Assembly (NCBI GenBank): GCA_020631735.1 | Contig: CM036179.1 | Coordinates: forward strand, 20,017,063-20,081,062 | Direction: 5' to 3' | DNA: 64,000 nucleotides | Source of the DNA: Saccharum officinarum | Taxonomy: Eukaryota; Streptophyta; Magnoliopsida; Poales; Poaceae | Part shown: positions 58,441-64,000 of the stretch, piece after piece | Position numbering within the stretch: position 1 is the first letter of the stretch | How the letters are laid out: each line of letters begins with the position of its first letter | Position numbers and translations under genes: made by a program | The notes under the pieces: generated by a model | Database searches by the model: none | What the model was told of the DNA's origin: nothing | The model's input: the letters and a program-made list of their open reading frames with translations, nothing else

Positions 58441-58668
58441 CTAGCGGCGCCAGAAGCAGCGGAGCTTGAGCCGGCGCGCGACGACATTGACGATGGCGGC
58501 GACGGCGGCGGCGGCCGCGGCGGCGTCGGCGACGGGGTCGAGCGGGCCTCCCGTGATGAAGCGGCCGACGATGAGGCAGGCGACGAGGAACAGGGGCAGG
58601 CACCAGAGCACGAAGTCGAGCGCCGAGTCGAGGTCGACGTCCCACTGCCACACCCTCAGCATGGCCAT
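58441..58668 (-). CDS. Small putative membrane protein, 75 residues
   Basis: ATG at 58668, TAG at 58441-58443. I do not recognise a named family. The product starts MAMLRVWQWDVDLD, then has a strong hydrophobic segment (about 15-35: LDFVLWCLPLFLVACLIVG), a short loop with GGPLDP, an alanine-rich second helix (about 45-60) and a basic C-terminus (RRLKLRCFWRR). This suggests a small integral membrane protein with two helices. The frame stays open upstream to 59067, but the sequence there is GC-rich and low-complexity with no conserved look, so the internal ATG is preferred. The next ATG upstream gives a long Pro/Ser/Arg-rich leader of doubtful reality. Expression evidence is needed to confirm that it is a gene. 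Confidence 0.55.
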   Translation of the reverse strand: MAMLRVWQWDVDLDSALDFVLWCLPLFLVACLIVGRFITGGPLDPVADAAAAAAAVAAIVNVVARRLKLRCFWRR

Positions 58669-59544
58669 CGGTACTCGGGCTGGAGCCGGAGGAGGCAAGC
58701 AAGCACGGGCGGAGCTGGAGCCGGACGAGGAAGCGAGGAGGAGAGGGAAAAAAAAGAAAAGAAGGAAAGGTGGAACGAGCGAGCAGCTAGCGCGCGCGGT
58801 TGCAGCTGGATCAAGGTGGGGACTTGCCGTGACTGGACTGCGGTGGATGGATCGGCGCAGGCCGGCGAGAAAAAGAGGGGGGTTTTGACGAGCGGCGGCG
58901 GCGAGACGCGTAATCGATCGATCGTGGGCTCGTGGCCGGCCGATCCCCGCCCTGCGCGCGCAGGCAGCCCCGGCTGGTCCTCCCCATCCGTGGCGCGGAG
59001 CTAGCACGGATCCGCCCCGACATGGACTCGTCAGAGGGCTGCTGCAGGCGTGAGCTGAAACCGGCATGGTCGGCCGAGTGCGCTGTCCGCTTCCGGTTGC
59101 CGAGTTGAGCGACGGGAGAGTGGGGGGAGGAGATGGATAGGTCCGCCCCCGAAGAGGAAAAAGGGAAAAGGGGGGGACGCGGGGCGGGAAAGGGGAAAGC
59201 TTCCTCCATTCCCGCGCGGACTACCTCGCTTGTCACTACCAACCACCCGTTGCTGCTCATGGCTACGCTAGTCACTAGCCACGAGGAGTCTACGAGGACT
59301 GGACATGACACCACTCACGAGTCATCACAACAACAGTAATTCGGTTACCTCGGCTCTAATCATCGTTGATTTTGGATCACCGCCGGCTGCCGCATGTGCA
59401 TTAATTTCCTTAAAAGTCATTGGATGATGAGAGAAGAATAGCCGTGTGAAACTGAGGAACACCATTCTGAGCTCAAATTTTAATTAAATCATGACATTTT
59501 TGTCTCTGGGCACCGATAGATCGAACGTGCGCGCTTTGAGCTTT

Positions 59545-59760
59545 AGTTTGGTTGTTCATATATTGTACTGAAGTTGTAAGAATTATACAGTATTCAGTTC
59601 ATTTTATAGAAAATATAGAAATCAGAAAAATTTCTACATTTCAAAGAGAGCCTTCGTTTGGTTCATATTGTACTGACGTTGTTGCTGCTGGCCGGGGTCA
59701 AATCGGCGTTGTTGCTGCCTTAGTTTGGTTCATACCATACCGACGTTGTTGCCTGTGGAC
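59545..59760. repeat. Short dispersed direct repeats
   Basis: 'gtttggttcatattgtactg' and variants with 'acgttgttgc' occur three times (59547, 59660, 59730). Non-coding. Confidence 0.6.
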
Positions 59761-59834
59761 TTGATTAGGGTCGTTGTGAACCTCCCCTAACGTTTCGTGG
59801 GCTCAGCCATATCGCCATGTTCTCCACTGGTGGC

Positions 59835-60170
59835 GGCGTCGGCAAGGATCAGCGCAGGCCGACAAGTGGAGAGGCTTGGACTCCCTGTTCGCGCTCATCG
59901 GATGGGAAATTTGGAAAGAGCGGAATGCGCGGTGCTTCAGGCAGACTGCAACCTCGGTGCCGCAGCTCCTCCTAGTCATCAATGCTCAGGCGGACTTGTG
60001 GGTTCAGGCGGGCGCCAACCATCTTAGGAGTGTTGCGTCGGGGGTAGCCCTCCGAGAGTTTCAATTCCTGTTTGTTGTACTCCGGCCCTTGAGCCGGCTG
60101 CTTGTATCGTGAACCTTATTCCTTCTTAATACAAAGATACACATCTCTCTTGCGTATTCGAGAAAAAAAA
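59835..60170 (+). mobile_element. LINE (non-LTR retrotransposon) 3' fragment
   Basis: The plus frame from about 59838 to 60112 encodes KWRGLDSLFALIGWEIWKER, NARCFRQ, VINAQADLWVQAGANHL, then a stop. The W-x2-WKERNAR-F motif is typical of the C-terminal tail of plant L1-type LINE polyproteins. It is followed by a short 3' UTR with 'tcttaatacaaagataca' and an A-run (gagaaaaaaaa) at about 60162-60170. 5'-truncated, as usual for LINE insertions. Upstream RT and endonuclease are absent. Confidence 0.75.
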
Positions 60171-60999
60171 CCCTATCGCTATTATCCGACAAGAGGCCAT
60201 GGTGATTGTTCAGGCAGTTTTCGGCTGCAAGAGCAAAAATGTCCTTTCACCTTATCCTATCTCTTCTCATAAGTTAGAAAAGCTCGCTTTAGCAGTGACA
60301 ACGTGTTGCAGACCAACCCACGTTTTCACGGTGTATTTGAGAAGGAACGACTAGTGTGGTGTGGTCTGCACCAAACTATGTTTTGTCGGTGTCACTAGAC
60401 AAAAAGACCTTAAATCAGGTACTTTTTGCTAAATCCTGCCAAATAAAAAAAGTATATAGTAGTGGTATTGAATTCGTATGTATTTTCTTTCTTTCTTTTT
60501 CTCTTCGTCTTGTGCATTTTTTAAGCATATTTAATATTTCTAAGAGGTCAACCTATAAGAACTATGCAACATTTTCACGTATTTTCATAACTATATAATC
60601 TGAACCTTGCCCATATTCACAGTAACTGATGTAAAACGCGGACTTCATCTTTTTTTATCATCCAAGAGAACAACAAAGAAAACGGAAAATGTGATCTCTG
60701 CATTTACCTTTTACAGCACTGATATATACACAAGAATTAACTCTGGTTCATGTCTGTTCACTGCATCCGCACGTGCATACATTACCTCCTGTTAGCCATA
60801 GGAGTGCATGATTTGAAATAAGTCCCCAGTTTATATATTTTGTCGAACTTGATGCACCATTTCTACAAGACCAGCTTTATAGGTCTCATTTGTACATTTT
60901 GTGAGCCAGAGCTGTTGCCTGAAATGGGCATGGTCTGCCAGTCAGTCTAGTACTCTTGCTAGTCGCACTACAGGAAACCGAGACTTTGCCCAGTGCTCA

Positions 61000-61350
61000 A
61001 ATCTTTACCGAGTGCCAAATATCGGGCACTCGGCAAAGGCCACCTTTGCCGAGTGCCGCACTCGGCGAAACTTGACACTAGACAAATAGGGCTTTGCCGA
61101 GTGTCTGGCACTCGGCAAAATAAGGCACTCGGCAAAGCCAAACTTTGCCCAGTGCCAGACACTCGGCAAAGTTGGGCACTCGGCAAAGAGGCGTCTGGGG
61201 ATAACGGTACCCAACGCCGTCCTCTTTGCCGAGTGCCTTCTGTTTGGCACTTGGCAAAATATTGGCTTTGCCAAGTGCCTAGGGTTAGCACTCGACAAAA
61301 TATTCATTTTGCCGAGTGCCAAACCTTGGCACTCGGCAAAATATTTTTTT
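61000..61350. repeat. CACTA subterminal repeats
   Basis: About fifteen copies of TTTGCCGAGTGCC or its complement in both orientations, several back to back as short palindromes ('gccgagtgtctggcactcggc'). In this superfamily the subterminal repeats are the binding sites of the TNPA-type accessory protein. More copies lie at 62265-62445. Confidence 0.9.
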
Positions 61351-62408
61351 TTGTTTTTTGCCATCAACTTTTTTTTTCTTAGATTTGTATTTGTACCATG
61401 AACAACATGTTCAAATTTGGCACAATTTCATTGCTGTTTGCTATATTTCTTCACTTTATTTCGTTTTCTTGCAATTTTCCGGAAAATGTAGGTTTGAACT
61501 GCAGGTGCATCGAATAATAGTTTTGATCCATTCTAAAAATGTTATTCTTGTTTGTTAGTGTCACTTTATGCTAAATCTATGAATTGTCTCCAAATTTTGA
61601 TCAACGTGCTCACGGGGCAACGTCATGAACTTGCGTGCGAGTGGTTATTTAATTCTATAAAATTCAAATGAATCCTGAAAATCATGAAACTTGGCGAGAT
61701 GTCGTGATATCACATGCATATGCGGTGGTAAAAATTTGAAAACGTTTGGAGGACGTCATCATGTATGGTGTTCACAAACCAGGACATCATCATATGTGAT
61801 TTCAGATATCACATGTGATGATGTCCTGGTTTATGAACACCATACGTGATGACGTCCTCCAAATGTTTTCAAATTTTTACCACTGCATATGCATGTGATA
61901 TCATGACATCTCGTCAAGTTTCATGATTTTCAGGATTCGTTTGAATTTTATAGAATTAAATAACCACTCGCACGCAAGTTCACGACGTTGCCCCGTGAGC
62001 ACGTTGATCGAAATTTGGAGACAGTTCATAGATTTAGCATAAAGTGACACTAACAAACAAGAATAACATTTTTGGAATGGATCAAAACTATTATTCGATG
62101 CACCTGCAGTTTAAACCTACATTTTCTGGAAAATTGCAAGAAAACGAAATAAAGTGAAGAAATATAGCAAATAACACAGAAATTGTGCCAAATTTGAACA
62201 TGTTGTTCATGGTACAAATACAAATCTAAGAAAAAAGTTGGTGGCAAAAAACAAAAAAAAATTTATTTTGCCGAGTGCCAAGGTTTGACACTCGGCAAAG
62301 TGAATATTTTGCTGAGTGCTAACCCTAGGCACGCGGCAAAGCCAGGACAAGATTTTTTTTAATTTTTTATTTCACCGAGTGCCAAACAGAAGGCACTCGA
62401 CAAAATAC
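61221..62408. repeat. Giant inverted repeat within the CACTA element
   Basis: Arms 61221-61800 and 61807-62408 are reverse complements with only scattered mismatches and small indels, with a loop of about six bases (ttcaga). A transcript through this region would form a hairpin of nearly 600 base pairs. The paired open frames at 61316-61558 and 62050-62247 are mirror images and not genes. Confidence 0.92.
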
Positions 62409-62466
62409 TATCTTTGTCGAGTGCCCCGGATCTGGCACTCGGCAAAGAGGTTTGAAATATAAAAAA

Positions 62467-62530
62467 ACCGGACACACGCACACACACCACACACACACCA
62501 CACACACACCACACACGCACACACACGCGC
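62467..62530. repeat. CA/ACC microsatellite
   Basis: (CACACA)n interrupted by ACC (cacacaccacacacacacca) over about 60 bases, next to the last subterminal repeat. Confidence 0.9.
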
Positions 62531-62654
62531 GCCAGCCCCGCCGGCTCCCCGCGCGCCAGCCTCGCCGGCTCCCTGGCCCGCGCGCCCCCACGCCCGTGTG
62601 CCTCGGCCCTGCGCCCGTCGCGCCCGCACACCTCCGGTCCCGCGCCCACCGTGC

Positions 62655-62860
62655 CCGCAGTAGGAAGGAGGAGGTAGGAGGAAGAGGAGGAAGGAAAGGA
62701 GGAAGGAGAAGAAGGGGAGGAGAAAGAATAAGAAAGAGAAGGGAGGAGGAGGAGGAGAGGAAGGAGAAGGGAGGAGAAGGAGGCAGGGGAGAAGAGAGAA
62801 GGGGAGGAGAGAAGGAGAAGTGGAGAAGAGGAGAAGAGGAGAAGAGAGGAGAAGAATGGT
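62655..62860. repeat. Polypurine tract, about 200 bases
   Basis: Plus strand almost exclusively A and G ('ggaggaagaggaggaaggaa'-type) with only a few pyrimidines. The open frames on both strands across it are low-complexity artefacts. Confidence 0.9.
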
Positions 62861-62949
62861 GCCGCCTCGGTTCGTCGACCCTCACGCCATAGCGGTCGTC
62901 CCCGTTGTCGTCGCCGGCCCTCGGTCTTCGCATTCTCGTTGGCAAGGTA

Positions 62950-63070
62950 TGCCCCAATGTTAGTATTAGTTAGTAAGTAGTAGTGTTAGTAGTAGTAGTA
63001 GTTAATTAGTAGTGTTAGTATTAGTTAGTAAGTCGTAGTGACAGTAGTAGTTGTAGTTGTTGTTCATAGT
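62950..63070. repeat. TAG-rich microsatellite
   Basis: (TAGTAG/TTAGTA)n imperfect repeats between a probable 5' leader exon (donor GTATGC at about 62948) and the downstream foldback. Confidence 0.7.
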
Positions 63071-63532
63071 TTTAGTGTTAGTAGTAGTTATTGTTGTATG
63101 TATGTGGTTGATGGCCTTCGTGCCTATGTTTGGTATACATGTGGTTGTTGGCCTTCGTGCCAATGTTTTATGCAGGTTTTGGGAACCTCTCCGTGCAGGG
63201 GAGGTGCTACCAAAATTTTTAATAGAGTCTAACCATTTGCCTTTTCTTTGTAGGACGAGGACCGTTGGGAGGCACTCGGCGACCCCCGATCATCTTCGTC
63301 AGTGTTGCGGTTCTGCGTGCACCGCGTCGCCTCACCACTACAGCAACTCACCACTGCCCCACTAGCCTGACCTCACCGACACCCTAGGTATAACCCATCT
63401 TCCATACTTGTATCTCGTGTAACCCCAGTTAGGCATCTCCCATCTGAAAGAGATACGGTCATTGGTATGCAGATCTTTGCATACCAAATTCCGTACCTGT
63501 TTCGGATTGTCCACGTTTTTTGGACAGCCCGC

Positions 63533-63722
63533 GGATGCGTAGATGGGTTGGTTTCTGTGGCCCACTCCTGTCCGAGATAGAGTTTTGGCACCACCTCCTC
63601 GTTGTTCTCCTGATACACAATCTCCCTGCCAGAACGTGTATCGGGAGAACAGCGGGGAGGTGCTGCCAAAATTTTGTCTTGGATAGGAGCAGACCATGGA
63701 AGCAAACCTCATCTACGCATCC
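63533..63722. repeat. Second foldback, 87-base arms, upstream of the transposase
   Basis: Arms 63533-63619 and 63636-63722 are symmetric: 'ggatgcgtagatg' pairs with 'catctacgcatcc' at the base, and 'ttctcctgatacac' with 'gtgtatcgggagaa' at the tip. The loop is 16 bases. Part of the right arm (gggaggtgctgccaaaattt) is also present as a direct repeat at about 63200-63222. Confidence 0.85.
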
Positions 63723-63829
63723 TCGGGTGGGATTAGGACCTATCCTTCACCTATTAGATGTATAGTAGGAACGCCTTTTGGATTTACCTACAGTTTTTAT
63801 TACTCGCTTACATATGCATGTGCCAGAGG

Positions 63830-64000
63830 ATGGATAACCGTGAGTGGATGTACACGGGCCACACAAGTATGACCCCAGAATGGATGACCAAGACTAATGC
63901 TTTCCTGGAGCATGCATTTGGCGAGGCTGCTAAAGGGTCAGCCTGGATGCCGTGTCCGTGCAGCAGATGTGGCAACAAGAAAAGAAAAATTAAGAGGCTC
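63830..64000 (+). CDS. CACTA transposase (TNP2-type), N-terminal 57 residues, runs off window
   Basis: ATG at 63830, open to the window edge. It encodes MDNREWMYTGHTSMTPEW, then FLEHAFGEA and MPCPCSRCGNKKRKIKR. This is the transposase-associated domain found at the N-terminus of plant En/Spm TNP2 transposases (W-M-Y start and CPC-x-RC-N cysteine cluster). TNP2 cuts the element ends. A splice acceptor ending TGCCAG just before the ATG suggests that an upstream leader intron is removed. Only the first fraction of the protein is in view, so integrity cannot be judged. Confidence 0.85.
   Translation, partial: MDNREWMYTGHTSMTPEWMTKTNAFLEHAFGEAAKGSAWMPCPCSRCGNKKRKIKRL

Larger units (their letters stand above)
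60966..64000 (+). mobile_element. CACTA (En/Spm) DNA transposon, 5' part
   Basis: Terminus CACTACAGGAAAC at 60966, preceded by TCG as a possible 3-bp target site. It is followed by dense subterminal TTTGCCGAGTGCC / GGCACTCGGCAAA repeats (61000-61350), a giant inverted repeat (61221-62408), further subterminal repeats to about 62450, a CA microsatellite, a polypurine tract, and the first exon of a TNP2-type transposase at 63830. The other end lies beyond the window. Confidence 0.88.

Noticed and set aside
58669..59067. N-terminal extension of the small membrane protein
   Set aside because: Low-complexity Pro/Ser/Arg leader without conserved appearance; the internal ATG at 58668 fits better.
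61316..61558. Frame of 80 codons, mirrored at 62050-62247
   Set aside because: Both are the two arms of the CACTA inverted repeat.
62367..62957. Frames of 146-196 codons on both strands
   Set aside because: Translations of the polypurine tract and CA microsatellite.
63362..63712. Minus frames of 110-116 codons
   Set aside because: Cross the 87-base-arm foldback; no domain recognised.
1..64000. CRISPR arrays, bacterial operons, riboswitches, rRNA or tRNA genes
   Set aside because: None seen; the sequence is plant nuclear DNA. A tRNA scan was not possible here, so absence of tRNA genes is not proven.

Overview
This is a nuclear scaffold segment from a grass, most likely an Andropogoneae-type panicoid such as Miscanthus, Saccharum or Sorghum. 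The lineage call is an inference from element families, not a measurement. The evidence is introns with GT/AG borders, nested LTR retrotransposons, dense Tourist- and Stowaway-like MITEs, a CACTA element with the TTTGCCGAGTGCC subterminal repeat, and a grass-type DUF6598 gene. Two 100-N blocks (7024-7123 and 41631-41730) are scaffold gaps.

Positions 1-30624 are almost entirely LTR retrotransposons inserted into one another. Element A is a minus-strand Ty3/gypsy chromovirus, of which the integrase and chromodomain end (4077-4940), a polypurine tract and a 3' LTR (2537-4062) remain. Two plus-oriented LTRs of a related family interrupt it: B (1-2536) in its LTR and D (4941-7023) in its integrase. 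Element C (7124-27510, minus) is a second gypsy element with a 5' LTR of about 4 kb, a decayed primer-binding site, an extra ORF upstream of gag that begins with a histone H3 tail look-alike, gag-protease, and a degraded pol. A SIRE/Maximus-like Copia element E (9648-20089) sits inside the protease region of C. It has 2.02-kb near-identical LTRs, a perfect CCCGG target duplication, a primer-binding site and a polypurine tract. Element F (27511-30624, plus) is a rearranged Copia relative cut by C.

Positions 30625-41630 hold no recognisable gene. They form a MITE-rich intergenic stretch (Harbinger/Tourist-like, Stowaway-like and hAT-like copies, some nested). Genic sequence lies at 41731-59000: the last exons of a DUF810/MUN-domain gene (+), a DUF6598 gene (+) of doubtful integrity, a PPR pseudogene (+), a putative polycistronic C/D snoRNA unit behind a site II/telo-box/TATA promoter (+), an eight-exon ARF-GAP/C2 gene (-) with a frameshifted last exon, and a small membrane protein gene (-). 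A 95-bp minisatellite lies at about 56950-57625.

Positions 59835-60170 are a LINE 3' fragment. From 60966 to the window end is the 5' part of a CACTA (En/Spm) DNA transposon with subterminal repeats, a giant foldback of about 1.2 kb, a polypurine tract, a second smaller foldback, and the start of a TNP2-type transposase at 63830.

The observations most worth following up are the H3-tail mimic in the extra ORF of C, the snoRNA pair with a candidate 25S rRNA guide match, the CG-rich palindrome array just upstream of the TATA box in the E LTR, and the CACTA foldbacks.
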